Shown here piece by piece: positions 14,407-26,306 of a stretch of 64,000 bases of DNA. A program made the position numbers and the translations under genes. The stretch covers positions 15,897,001-15,961,000 of the forward strand of contig NC_088347.1 in the NCBI RefSeq assembly GCF_036884655.1, written 5' to 3'. The first letter of the stretch is position 1, and each line of letters opens with the position of its first letter. The notes under the pieces were generated by a model. That model ran no database searches, was not told where the DNA came from, and saw nothing but the letters and a program-made list of their open reading frames with translations. Source of the DNA: Musa acuminata AAA Group. Lineage: Eukaryota > Streptophyta > Magnoliopsida > Zingiberales > Musaceae.

Positions 14407-16296
14407 CTGGTTGTTCATGCGAATGATTAGTTTTGAACTGCGTGTGTTGTGTTTAGGAAGAATTTTGATGTCAAAATCGTTAACGCAAAAGCAAAAAAGG
14501 GCAGCAATTGTTGCTGCCCTTGTTGTTGTCGCATATGGAAACGCTGCCATCTGCGTGCAGGCAGGCAGCTTGCAGTGGCAGCCGCAAGGTCGCCCGCGTG
14601 CAGGCAGGCCCCTTGTAGCAGCGCCCGCAAGCAGGGTCGTAGGCACGGTGGCCACCTACGCGGGCACTGCGCCCGCACGCGAGGGGCGGCGTCGGCACCC
14701 GCGGTCGCCGCCTGTAGGCACATTGCCTGCAGGCACCCTACAAGGGCGGCACCTGCGGGTGTTGGACCCGCGGGCAAAACCCCTCCGCAAGGGTGGTTTC
14801 CCGGCGGGGCAGCGGCGACTGCGGGTGCTACTCCGCGGGCAGAACCGTCTGCGGAGGCGACGGCACCCGCGGGGGCGCCCACCTGCAGGGGCAACGCCGC
14901 CAGCGGGCGTGCCGCCCGCAAGCGAGGGCAGCGCCCCACCCCACGGCGCACAGGCCGCCGCTGGTAATGTGGCGGCGACGACAACAGGGGAGAGGAAGAG
15001 GGGCTTAGGGTTTTGAGCAAAAGGACAATTTTGCCCTTATGAATTTTTAGAAATTCTAGTTCGGTCTTTTTTTATCCAAATTATGAAAATACCCCTAGGA
15101 ATTCAGAAATTCCCTACATGTCCCTGATTTCAGAAAATATTAATTAATTAAAAAGTTTAGTTAATTATTATTTTTATTATTATCTAGTAGTCCTACATGA
15201 TAATGATTTATACATATGATGTTTGATGTGTGGACGGATGATCATGGACCGTGTGATATGTGTACTTGTGATTATTATAATTGGGGCTTGTGAGCCTCCA
15301 TTATATTTCTTGTTTATTGTCGGACCTGCGTACCTATGATTAAGTTGTAATCATACGACAAGGCACAGCGGGAGCATTGATGCGATAGCGGAACCCATTA
15401 GATAGATGATCGTGATGCATGGAGATGCATTGAGGCGTCGATAGAACCGACATGGATGAGATGAACGATCACAGAGCATGGAGATGCACCGTTACACACA
15501 TAGATCTTGATGTGAGTGAGTAGGCCTACTAGCTCGGGCCTGATCACATTAGGCTGTGGTCTATGATCATCTGGTGTGATTACTCATGTGATATGTGATT
15601 GCTTATACGCATACTAGATATGTATATATATTTGTATGCGATGAAGATATATATTAAATATGTATATGTGTGACATGTCATATTAGGAGACCAAATCATA
15701 GAAATATCTCTTTTGATAATATTAAGTCGGTAAACGTGAGACAATTAGATTGACCCACGTGGCCTTCCATCGTTATAGGTAGGAATCGATTCTCGGTGTA
15801 GGTTGAGTTAGTTGAGTCCCTCGAGGCTCACCTATATCGTGATTCGCTATCTTGCTTACGGCATAGAGATGTCACCGGTGACTTGAGGACATGGTATGCT
15901 TGGTCGAGTCCCTCGAGGGTATATCATTAAATCAGACTCATCTTGTAACGAAGGTGTTAACTTAACCGAGCATCATGGTTGGTCAAGTCCCTCGAGACCA
16001 TGGTGATTCGGAGGCCAAATAGGACGGGAATCATAAGGAGTTGTGATCGGTACGAGTTGCCTACCTTTTGGGCTTAGTGTGATTGGTCGAGTCCCTCGAG
16101 GTTACACTAAGATGCTGATTGGATCTTGATCCCCAGTAGAAGTCTGTCGGAGACTTCCGTTTCACATGCTGAGGGTGTCGCGTGACTCGCTAGTAAAATA
16201 GTGGGAGCATATTAAGATAGAAATCCATATCTTAATTGTTTATTTCTTACAAAATTTGTATGTTATTTATTTTTGCTACATCTTTATTTTTAGAAA
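14407..16296 (+). other. Untranslated leader of the Angela-like element
   Basis: This lies between the primer site and the gag ATG. It has a hairpin at 14499-14519 (gggcagcaa/ttgctgccc, 3-nt loop), a very GC-rich block at about 14540-14990, and an array of four stem-loops at 15797-16111. The GC-rich block keeps several frames open on both strands (up to 237 codons). These are rich in Ala, Gly, Arg and Pro and share no recognisable motif, so I read them as compositional. Confidence 0.7.
15797..16111 (+). ncRNA. Array of four stem-loops with a constant apical segment (candidate RNA element)
   Basis: The near-constant apical segment TTGGTCGAGTCCCTCGAGG (19 nt) occurs at 15808-15826 (two changes), 15900-15918 (exact), 15979-15997 (two changes) and 16083-16101 (exact). 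Each copy is bounded by a different pair of complementary arms: 15799-15807 with 15827-15834 (8 bp, one bulge); 15891-15899 with 15919-15927 (9 bp, two G-U); 15971-15979 with 15997-16005 (9 bp, one G-U); 16073-16082 with 16102-16111 (10 bp, one G-U). The apical segment can fold again (TCGAG/CTCGA, triloop TCC; one mismatch in copy 3) and includes the palindrome CTCGAG. Packaging, dimerisation or translation control are guesses. Confidence 0.6.
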
Positions 16297-16527
16297 ATGT
16301 CGCATTTAAATCCCTTACTTGGCATGCTTGATGTCAACCGCCTCACTGGTCCAAATTATATGGATTGGCTTTACAAATTGAGAATTGTTCTCACGGTGGA
16401 GAAAATTATGTACGTCCTTGATACAGTGATGCCTATGCCCGAGGAAGGGGCAAGCGAAGATGAGATCGCTCGCTACGTGAAGTACATTGATGACTCCACT
16501 TTTGCTCAGTGCTACATGTTGGGCTCT
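16297..16527 (+). pseudogene. Angela-like gag, N-terminal fragment
   Basis: Starts at ATG 16297 with 'MSHLNPLLGMLDVNRLTGPN', the usual N-terminus of Angela/Tork gag, and includes NYMDWLYKLRIVL. It is cut at 16527 by element C. The frame continues at 24051-24202 after C, then stops and is cut again by the Gypsy element, and resumes from 31885. Confidence 0.8.
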
Positions 16528-18090
16528 TGTTGAATCTCGGATTTTGATGATGAAACTAATTGATTGTGTTTAAATGTTTGACTACATTTTGAGTGATACA
16601 GGTCTACTCAATCAGGATTAGACAATTAACGCAGGAGGAATTGACGTTGCGTCGGAGGAGATCACGTCAGGATATTGGATGGCAGAAGGCTTCGGGCATC
16701 GGGCATCGGGCCAAGGAGAGCGAAATTGCGCCAAGGATATCGGGGCTGCGGAGGTCAACCGCCGATTGGGCAACGAGCCGCAAGAGAGGACGATGCACCG
16801 AAGAATCGGATGAAGCGCCAACCAATGACGTGCCGGGCAACAGAATGTCAATTTGCGTTATAATAATTGTCTAGATCGGAGTAGAGTGTTTGCTTGTGTG
16901 TGCAGGATTAACTACGATAACCAGAAAACACAAAGCGAGAATACCGGAGTCAAGTTCGATGGACGTTTAAGAGTCCGAAGAATCGTCGGAGATGCTGCCA
17001 GAACCAACCGAGAAGAAATCGGGAACCTGTCGGAATTTTCGGAAGTTCGCCGAAGAGATCGTCGGAGGTTCATGGAGATCACCGAGAAGGCTCGGCTACT
17101 CATTAAAGTCATCACAAGTTCGGGAGCTTGCTAGAAGCCCGTCAGCAGAAAGTTCGTCGGAAAGCTTGCCAGAACAAGACTCGACGTTCGCGGTTGAAAA
17201 TTTGCTTAGGATGTGTTTTGGTTATGTAGTCCACTTGTAATTAGGATTAGGATTAAGAGATAATCCTATATCCTGGTTAGGGGCCAACTGGGCCCAAAGT
17301 CAGAGTTGGTTTAGGCTAAAAATTAAGCTAAACCAGCGAACTAGAGAGCCAAGATTGAAGCCCAACTAGTGGCTGAAAACACTGTAGTCGGGCTGAAAAC
17401 ACTGTAGGCGGTGGCACCGCCCAACACCCGAGAGCTGGGCGGTGACACCTCCTGGCTGGGCGGTGGCACCGCCCAGCACCCGAGCGCTGGGCGGTGGCAC
17501 CGCTTGGCTGGGCGGTGGCACCACCAGCAGCGGGAACCCAAAGAGAATTCAAATTTTGAAACCCAAATTTGAATCCTCTTGAGGCCTATAAATACCCCTC
17601 AAATCTCAGCTGAGAGAATAACTTTTTGAGCAGCAAGTGTTTGAGAGAAAAGCCTTAGAAAAGTGTTAGCTTGTCTTGTTTTCAATTTGCTAGTGTTCAC
17701 CTCCTTCTTTCTTGTTGAAAATCTGTAAGAGAGTGAACCGCTTGTAAAAGTTGTAAGAGGGGTATTCACCCTTCACTTTCAAGAGATTTGCTAGTGGAAG
17801 GTGGAAGCCTCATCGAAGAGGGGCCTTGCAAGTGGAGTAGGTCATTTGACCGAACCACTCTAAAAATCGGCGTAATCTCTGGTTTGCTTTTTATTGTTGT
17901 CATTTACATTACTGCAAATCTTCTTACTGCTTTAGTTTGTATTACTCTTGCTGCGCAACTTTAAGAATACACCTTCAAGTTAAATTTCTCAAGTTTCGTT
18001 CTTAACGTACGAAAGATTTTGATTAAAATCGAAGTTTTAATCCGCTGCACTAATTCACCCCCCCCTCTTAGTGCCGCTCCGATCCTAACA
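16528..18090 (+). repeat. 5' LTR of element C
   Basis: TG...CA ends. Palindromic GGCGGTGGCACCGCC-type repeats lie at 17408-17535, upstream of a TATAAATA box at 17587-17594. The (C)8 run near the 3' end (cacccccccc) is conserved in all related LTRs in the window. Confidence 0.9.
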
Positions 18091-18140
18091 AGTGGTATCA
18101 GAGCCACGTTTTTCTACCTTGGTTTAACACCCAAATAGAA

Positions 18141-19061
18141 ATGGCTCTTTACGGCTTTCAAGAGGGTCACTCTCTCATTTGTCCTCCCTTTTTCAATGGG
18201 ACGGACTACACTTATTGGAAAACTCGAATGAGAGTTTTCTTACTTTCTTTGGATTTGAATTTATGGCACATAGTCGAAAATGGATTTGAAATGTCTTCTC
18301 TCCCAATGAATCATTGGAATGATTTGGAGAAGAAGATGTTTTCTCTAAATGCAAAGGCTATGAATGCCTTATATTGTGCACTTGACAAAAATGAATTTAA
18401 TCGTGTTTCGATGTGTGACTCGGCTTTTGATATTTGGAGAACTCTAGAGGTCACTCATGAAGGCACTAGCCGAGTGAAAGAGTTCAAAATCAATATTCTT
18501 GTGCATTCTTACGAACTTTTCCGGATGAAACCAAGTGAGTCCATCGGAGACATGTACACTCGGTTCACGGATGTCATCAATGGACTCAAAGCTCTTGGTA
18601 AAAGTTTTTCTAATTTTGAACTAGTCACTAAAATCTTAAGATCCCTTCCAAAAAGTTGGGATCCAAAAGTTACGGCCATTCAAGAGGCCAAGGACCTTAA
18701 AACATTCCCTCTCGAAGAACTTATTGGGTCTCTAATGACCTACGAAGTGAACAATGTGACAAAAAAGAAACTCGAGAACAACCTTCCAAATGATAAGAAG
18801 GATTTGGGACATAGAACACATGAATACCACTCGAGCATAAGCTCAAGTGATGGTGAACTTAAACTACAAATGAAACAAAAATTAAAAAGAAAAAAGAATG
18901 GAACTACTTGCTTTGAACGCAAGAAGAACAAAAGTTGGGATGAATTGAGCTCTTCCGAAGACGAGGAGAAAATCAAGAAAGGCGAGGTGGCAAACTATGC
19001 CTCACCCTCTTACAACAATGAGGTAATCAAAATCCCACTAATTTATTTCGATATTACATAA
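18141..19061 (+). CDS. Gag protein of element C (UBN2-type), intact, CCHC knuckle missing
   Basis: A 306-residue frame beginning MALYGFQEGHSLICPPFFNG. It has the UBN2/Copia gag landmarks: DYTYWKTRM, NALYCALDKNEFNRV, DIWRTLEVTHEGT, ELFRMKPSESI and KTFPLEELIGSLMTYE. The position of the CCHC zinc knuckle reads CFERKKNKSWDELSSSEDEE, with only the first Cys left, so the RNA-binding knuckle appears excised without loss of frame. The ATG follows the primer site by about 35 nt. The frame is uninterrupted, unlike the gag genes of D, E and F. The product would form virus-like particles if expressed; that is inference from the family. Confidence 0.85.
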   Translation: MALYGFQEGHSLICPPFFNGTDYTYWKTRMRVFLLSLDLNLWHIVENGFEMSSLPMNHWNDLEKKMFSLNAKAMNALYCALDKNEFNRVSMCDSAFDIWRTLEVTHEGTSRVKEFKINILVHSYELFRMKPSESIGDMYTRFTDVINGLKALGKSFSNFELVTKILRSLPKSWDPKVTAIQEAKDLKTFPLEELIGSLMTYEVNNVTKKKLENNLPNDKKDLGHRTHEYHSSISSSDGELKLQMKQKLKRKKNGTTCFERKKNKSWDELSSSEDEEKIKKGEVANYASPSYNNEVIKIPLIYFDIT

Positions 19062-22000
19062 TACTTTCTTGAGTTATTTTTAATTTAGTTTAGGATTAAT
19101 TTTCTTGAAAATTACATGTGTTATGTTAATGCTGTAAAATGTTAGATATAAATCTAATGCTTATACACCTAGTAAGATTAATCTTATATATGTGATTGAG
19201 AAGCAAGAATTTGTATTCTGACGATTTCCATATTGATTTTCAATGACGATGCATGACTTTTGAATGGAAGGCTTGATGATTTTTTTTTTTGAACCTTGTC
19301 TTTGGTTTTCAAATATGATGTATGATTTTGACATATGAACAAAATTTGAGCATGCTAAGATAAAGTTAATCATATAAATTAAAACTAAAGAAGTTTTAGT
19401 TATCTATAAGAATCATTCAAAATTATGCTCAATAAAAATGCAAAATGATGGAATGAAAATATTAAATGTTTTAATACCATTTTATGCATGAGATTTTAAA
19501 AGTTATACATAATGATCTTGATGGTTGTTATGAAGAAATTTGTTTTTCGATCCTAAATGATTGATGATATATATATATTTTTTGGCACAAAAAGGACAAA
19601 GGCATATGAAACAACTAAATAGATAAAAGTATTTTTCTTGAAAATTCTTGGTTTGATGAATCTATTTTATCATCTTTTTATGAATATCTTGAAAATGATT
19701 TTGATTTGATGATTTGAATTTGAATGAGCTTTATCTTGATTTTTCGAGATTTATAACTTGAGATTTACTCTATAAAAATCAAGATCTTGTATCCTCAATG
19801 TTCCTTTTTAGCATCTATTATCCAAATGAATTATGATTGGTATCATTGCTATATTTCTTCTTATCATGCACTAAAGCTAAAATTTTTCTAAATAAATCGT
19901 GATATTTCGGAACCACAATTCTTTTTATGATTCATAATGAATTGAGAAATTTTATATGCTTGAATTAATATCTTATTCTAAGATTGAATGAATTTTATCT
20001 ATATCATGATCTCCTAAGATTTTTTATTGATTATTTAAGAGGAGATTTTTCAAAACAAAACGTGTCTTCTATTATTATCTTTTCATGATATGATTTTCAT
20101 GCAATTCCTTGTACTCATGAAATATTTATCTCATCACCCAATAACTCTTCTTGATATTCCTTATGTGATAAAACAAAATAATGCATGAAATTCAAATAAG
20201 AAGTTAATGATCATGCATGATAGGATGTAATGAATTTTGACATTTAGATACTATCATTTGAATAACTATGATCATGTTGCCAAAATGATTTATCATGAAT
20301 GCTTGAATATCATGTATGATATGCCGATATTGATGATTGATTTATTTGTATCATGCATGAAAAATAAAAGATATAGTTTTGAAATTGTGCATGTTCGAAT
20401 TTGAAAATATGATGATGCATAATGATTAAATTGTGCAATGAAAATATTAAACATTTTGAAACCATGTTTTAGTGTCATGCATAATGATCATGCTTAATAA
20501 ATTTCGAAATTATGGATGATGAATCTTTTATGATTTATGGATCATTGATTTTTACCATAATGAAAGTACCTTATTGATTTTTGTTGTAATAAATCTTACT
20601 CTTTCGGTTTTAAACATGATAAATGTTTTTATTTGGTATAAATGAAACAAAATCATATGTTTTGAAATAATCGAAAAGAGGATAACATTCTTGAAAATTA
20701 TTTTGCTCAATCTTATTGATTTTGATGAATCCATTTGTATCATCTTTGTGAATCTCTTGGATTTTGATAATGATTTTGATGATTTAAATTTGAATAATTT
20801 TTTATTGAAATCATGATCTTGATCTCTTGAAATTCATAACATGAAATCCTTTATGAATCAACATTTTCTTTTCTATTTAAAAGGAGATTTGTCGAAATGT
20901 TTCATAGTCTTTTAGTATTCATAATCTTGACAATTATGTTTTGAAACTTTATGTAAACCAAGAATGTTCATCATGATTCTCTCTTTGAATATTTAAAGAG
21001 GAGAATTTTCTAGATGGTTCATGATTTTGATGATTGAATATTTGATATGCATGAATTGAGATCTTGCTCTCCTACCACTCTTTTTGCTATTCACCAAAAG
21101 GAAGACTAATTCTAATAAACCATGATATGCTATATGAATTTTATTGTATTCATGAAGTAAGATCTCATCACTAATTTTTGTTTATATTCCTTCATGTGAT
21201 GATATGAATGTATGAAACACTTATGATATGATTTTTTATATAATTCCATGTATTCGTGAAATATTAATCTCATCACCCAATTAATTCCTCTTGATACTCC
21301 TAATGTGATGAAGTGAAATTATGCATGAAATACAAATGGGGATAAGTTTTTGGTAGGATATAATTTGACAAATTGATACCATCATGATATGAAACATTTA
21401 TGATTTGCAATGATATATGCAATACTTGTGCTTTCTAATTATGATGTGATGTATTACATATGATGTAAATCATGATTTAAAATACTATGAGTTGTCGCTA
21501 AAATGATGTATTATAAATATTGATTTAATGTTTTGTATCATGAATACTCTAAATGATGAATATTTGGTATCATGATCAAAATGTTGACAAATAGTTAAAA
21601 ATTTTAGTATCATGTATGATATCCTTATAATGTTGATCGATTTATTCAATATCATGCATGAATGAATATAAGGTTTTTGAAAATGTGCATATTCTAATTT
21701 GAAAATATGATGATGCACAATTAAGATTGATACTTACCTTTGTCATAATTGATGTAATGGGTCTTCCCTTCTTTTTGACAATGACAAAGGGGGAGATAGC
21801 TTGCTTGCACAAGTCAAGAAGATGCAAAAACTTGAATGCTTGCTTGCCTATCTTAAGTAGCAAAGATTGCTAACTTGCTTATTTCAAGAAGCAAAAGTTG
21901 TCTTCTTGAACATCATTATCTTGCCCATCTCAAGAAGCAAGACTTGCAACCTGCACATTGCAATAGGAAGTAAGAATCGATAGCTTACACACTTCAACAA

Positions 22001-22497
22001 GAAAGCTATCTTGTATTTGCTTTTGAAATTTTTACTAGCTTGTATGTTACAAAACTTGCTCACTTTTTCAAATACTTTACTATCATGCACATTGCAAAGA
22101 AAAGCAAAGTGCAATCGTGCACAAGAAGCAAGTGTTGAATTGCCATGATTGAACTTAAGAATCTTGCTATACTTTTGTGCTTATATGTTGTGATGAAAAT
22201 CTAGCTTTATGTTGCAAAAACTTGCATATCTTTTAAAATAGCTAGAGCTACTTCTCCTTTTTGTTGATGACATAGGGGGAGAAGTATATTGATGACTTCA
22301 TGCATTGAATTAAATATTTTATATTTGCATGATAGTTTAAATGTTTTTCATAACATGTGATGAATGTTACTTGTATTTGGGATAATCCAAGTGTTCTATC
22401 AATGGCATATTGATAGGGGGAGTTTAGTTAAACTCCGGGGAGTTAAGGTTAACTCCGTTAGTCATCAATTAGTTGTCATCATAAAAAAGGGGGAGAT
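19062..22497 (+). other. AT-rich non-coding interior of element C
   Basis: No pol remnant is recognised. Short motifs recur (tcatgcatgaaa, 'gattttgatgattt', 'atgatatg'), giving a low-complexity look. From about 21750 there is a series of 'cttgcttgc...caagaagcaa' phrases, and then the conserved 3' block (gggggagttt...aactccgtta) and the polypurine tract. Confidence 0.7.
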
Positions 22498-24050
22498 TGT
22501 TGAATCTCGGATTTTGATGATGAAACTAATTGATTGTGTTTAAATGTTTGACTACATTTTGAGAGATACAGGTCTACTCGATCAGGATTAGACAATTAAC
22601 GCAGGAGGAATTGACGTTGCGTCGGAGGAGATCACGTCAGGATATTGGATGGCAGAAGGCTTCGGGCGTCGGGCATCGGGCCAAGGAGAGCGAAATTACG
22701 CCAAGGATATCGGGGCTGCGGAGGTCAACCGCCGATTGGGCAACGAGCCGCAAGAGAGGACGATGCACCGAAGAATCGGATGAAGCGCCAACCAATGACG
22801 TGCCGGGCAACAGAATGTCAATTTGCGTTATAATAATTGTCTAGATCGGAGTAGAGTGTTTGCTTGTGTGTGCAGGATTAACTACGATAACCAGAAAACA
22901 CAAAGCGAGAATACCGGAGTCAAGTTCGATGGACGTTTAAGAGTCCGAAGAATCGTCGGAGATGCTGCCAGAACCAACCGAGAAGAAATCGGGAACCTGT
23001 CGGAATTTTCGGAAGTTCGCCGAAGAGATCGTCGGAGGTTCACGGAGATCACCGAGAAGGCTCGGCTACTCATTAAAGTCATCACAAGTTCGGGAGCTTG
23101 CTAGAAGCCCGTCAGCAGAAAGTTCGTCGGAAAGCTCGCCAGAACAAGACTCGACGTTCGCGGTTGAAAATTTGCTTAGGATGTGTTTTGGTTATGTAGT
23201 CCACTTGTAATTAGGATTAGGATTAAGAGATAATCCTATATCCTGGTTAGGGGCCAACTGGGCCCAAAGTCAGAGTTGGTTTAGGCTAAAAATTAAGCTA
23301 AACCAGCGAACTAGAGAGCCAAGATTGAAGCCCAACTAGTGGCTGAAAACACTGTAGTCGGGCTGAAAACACTGTAGGTGGTGGCACCGCCTAGCTGGGC
23401 GGTGACACCTCCTGGCTGGGCGGTGGCACCGCCCAGCACCCGAGCGCTGGGCGGTGGCACCGCTTGGCTGGGCGGTGGCACCACCAGCAGCGGGAACCCA
23501 AAGAGAATTCAAATTTTGAAACCCAAATTTGAATCCTCTTGAGGCCTATAAATACCCCTCAAATCTCAGCTGAGAGAATAACTTTTTGAGCAGCAAGTGT
23601 TTGAGAGAAAAGCCTTAAAAAAGTGTTAGCTTGTCTTGTTTTCAATTTGCTAGTGTTCACCTCCTTCTTTCTTGTTGAAAATCTGTAAGAGAGTGAACCG
23701 CTTGTAAAAGTTGTAAGAGGGGTATTCACCCTTCACTTTCAAGAGATTTGCTAGTGGAAGGTGGAAGCCTCATCGAAGAGGGGCCTCGCAAGTGGAGTAG
23801 GTCATTTGACCGAACCACTCTAAAAATCGGCGTAATCTCTGGTTTGCTTTTTATTGTTGTCATTTACATTACTGCAAATCTTCTTACTGCTTTAGTTTGT
23901 ATTACTCTTGCTGCGCAACTTTAAGAATACGCCTTCAAGTTAAATTTCTCAAGTTTCGTTCTTAACGTACGAAAGATTTTGATTAAAATCGAAGTTTTAA
24001 TCCGCTGCACTAATTCACCCCCCCCTCTTAGTGCCGCTCCGATCCTAATA
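22498..24050 (+). repeat. 3' LTR of element C
   Basis: Matches 16528-18090. Its terminal dinucleotide is TA, not CA, a point change at the very end. TATAAATA is at 23547-23554. Confidence 0.9.
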
Positions 24051-24202
24051 GCTCTATGACTCCTGAGTTATGGAGACAACATGAAAAGATGGATGCCAGA
24101 TCCATTCTCCTACATGTCTGCAAATTGTTTAAAGAACAAAGAAGGACTCAGTGATATGAGATATCCAAGAGCCTCTTCCATGCTAGGATGACCGAGAGGA
24201 CA

Positions 24203-24598
24203 TGTTAGAACCCTTGCAGATTCTAAACTTGGGGTTGATCTCTTTAGGGGATCGGCCTCCTTGGAACTCTATAGGGGATCCTCCCTCTAAGTTGCTACTC
24301 AAAGGCTGCAGAAAATATTCATCTATTGCTTATGAAAAGAGGAGGAATACATGACGCTATTTATAGGGCTTCTAAACCCTAACTCCTAATAGGACTCCTG
24401 CTCAAGACTCTTACTTCTAACCAACGCCTAATAGGACTCCTACTCAAGACTCCTATTCCTTTACAACTCCTAATTCTTCTCTAAGAAACAATCTCCTAGC
24501 CCTAGCCGGCCTCTTCACATCTTTAATAGGGGTTGGCTTAGGTAGGTTTTACATGAATGTCCCTCTCAATTAGGACTCTCCTAGCTAGAGTCCTAACA
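24203..24598 (-). repeat. 3' LTR of the Gypsy element
   Basis: Near-identical to 31486-31879. A TATAAATA box on the minus strand sits at 24359-24366. Confidence 0.85.
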
Positions 24599-24717
24599 GA
24601 CTCGGCCTCTTCAAATCAGCCTTGTTCTCGAGGCTGACGATTCATGAATTCAGGGAATTTGATCTTCAAGTCGTCATAGTTCTCCCAAGTGGCATCTTCT
24701 GTTGGTAGGTTCATCCA

Positions 24718-26306
24718 CTATATTAGCACTTTAGTAGTGGGTCGTCGTCGTCGAGTCACGATCCGTCGATCAATAATGGCACTTTGTTGGATCTGGAGTT
24801 CTCCTTGGGTAGTCATATTTAGTGGGTGGCTTTGGGCTATCTCCAAGAACATATTTACAACTTCCGTCTCGTCGTCGGTTTGTGGGTAATATGCTATACT
24901 CCTTTTTAATTTAGTACCCTGTATATGAAATAACTTTGTCCAAAATCTGCTCGTGAAGATGCAAGTAGAATTTGTCACAAGCACAATGCACCCCTTATTG
25001 TGTAATTCTTTTGAGTCCCAATTGTAATGAGCCACGGAGCTTGGTGCTTCCTTCAATTTTTTTATGATCTTATCGGTCTCTGAATCTTTTTGCCATTCCA
25101 TCTTAATATCCTCAAGGAAGTTACTGGTCGGAAGTGAATCGGTCGAAAATTTAGCTTGCTCGAGTAGCTGCGAAAGCGCATATGCAACAATATTCTCTTT
25201 CCCCTTTTTGTAAGTTATTTTATAATCAAATCCAAGAAGTTTTGTTACCCATTTTTGCTGTGCGAGGGAAGATATCTTTTGCTCCAAGAAATATTTTAGG
25301 CTTTTATGGTCGGTCTTGATTTGAAAGCATCGCCCGATCAAGTCTGATCTCCACCTTGTTACTGCATACACAATGGTGAGCATCTCCTTATCATATGTTG
25401 ACATGTTTTGATGGGAGGGAGATAATGCCTTGCTAGTGTACATGAGTAGTCAACCATCTTGCATGAGAACGTCTCCAATTTCGACTCTAGATGCATCGGC
25501 CTCAATGATGAGGATCGGTTGAAGTCTAGTAGCGCTAGCACTGGCATCGTCGTCATGGCTACCTTAAGTTTGTTGAAGGTAGCGGAGGCTTTGTCTGACC
25601 ATTGGAAGGTATCATTTTTCAGTAAAAAAGTGAGTGGTGCAATGATCTTTCCATAGTTTTTCATAAACTTGCGGTTATAGACTGTTAAACCAAGAAATCC
25701 ATATAGCAATTTTATGTTCCTCGGGGTCGGCTAGTTCTGCATTACTTCTATTTTGGAGGGGTCCACCATCACACCTTCCTCTGATATGATATGCCCAAGA
25801 TATTCCATCTTTTATTGAAGAAAGCAAAAATTCATAATGGCCATTGTGTGTTCGAAAGGCGATTTTTGGTATGCCTTTTTCATACACTCGTATTTGATAA
25901 TACCCGGATCGAAGGTCCAACTTTGTGAAGATTTGTGCTTCCTTTCATCTAGCAATTCATCTACTACTGGAATAGAGTATTTATCCTTAATGGTTATGCC
26001 ATTGAGAGCTCGGTAATCAACGCATATTCGTCATGTTGCGTCCTTCTTGCGTACAAGTAGCACTGGTGAAGAGTAGAGGTTGCAACTTAGCCGAATAACT
26101 CCTGTTTCAAGCATCTCTTTTACAATCCTTTCTATTTCATCATTCTGGAGATATAGATACTGAAATGGCTGAGTATTTACTGGAGGTTTGCCTAGAAGAA
26201 TCGTTATATAATGATCATGTCGACGGGTAAGAGGTAGGTTGTGCGGTTCATCAAATATATCTGAAAATTCAGCAAGCAAAGGAAGGAAGTAGGTTTGGAT
26301 CTTCAA
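24718..26306 (-). pseudogene. Gypsy pol remnant (RT, RNase H, partial integrase)
   Basis: Read from right to left in several frames: an RT N-terminal part (PLTRRHDHYITILLGKP... and a VRKKDAT end), [12 protein letters not shown], '[17 protein letters not shown]', then the post-catalytic '[16 protein letters not shown]' region, NRKFMKNYGKIIAPLT, and RNase H with 'MSTYDKEMLTIVYAV' and 'IKTDHKSLKYFLEQK'. The stretch that should hold the catalytic F-x-D-D of RT is deleted between HYEFL and EYLGH. The integrase jumps from its N-terminal region to 'RSIAYYPQTDDETEVVN', losing the catalytic core. It cannot be functional. Aspartic-protease-like sequence is recognisable around 26640-26800. Confidence 0.82.

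Larger units (their letters stand above)
16528..24050 (+). mobile_element. Element C: full-length gag-only (TR-GAG-like) Sirevirus-type retrotransposon
   Basis: LTRs are at 16528-18090 and 22498-24050, with the target duplication GCTCT at 16523-16527 and 24051-24055. The LTRs differ by about a dozen substitutions and one 10-bp indel that I could spot by eye, so insertion is recent. The primer site is TGGTATCAGAGC at 18093-18104, and the polypurine tract aaaaaagggggaga lies before 22498. The 4.4-kb interior holds an intact gag (18141-19061) and no protease, integrase or RT. The arrangement matches the class called TR-GAG, which depends on pol from relatives. Confidence 0.9.

Noticed and set aside
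14303..15020. Frames of 172-237 codons on both strands
   Set aside because: They lie in the GC-rich leader of the Angela-like element and start inside its LTR. They carry no domain motif and overlap on both strands, as expected from GC-rich composition.
16593..17240. Arg-rich frames recurring at 22611-23210, 47797-48147 and 56025-56375
   Set aside because: The same LTR segment in different copies; repetition follows the LTRs and no protein family is recognisable.
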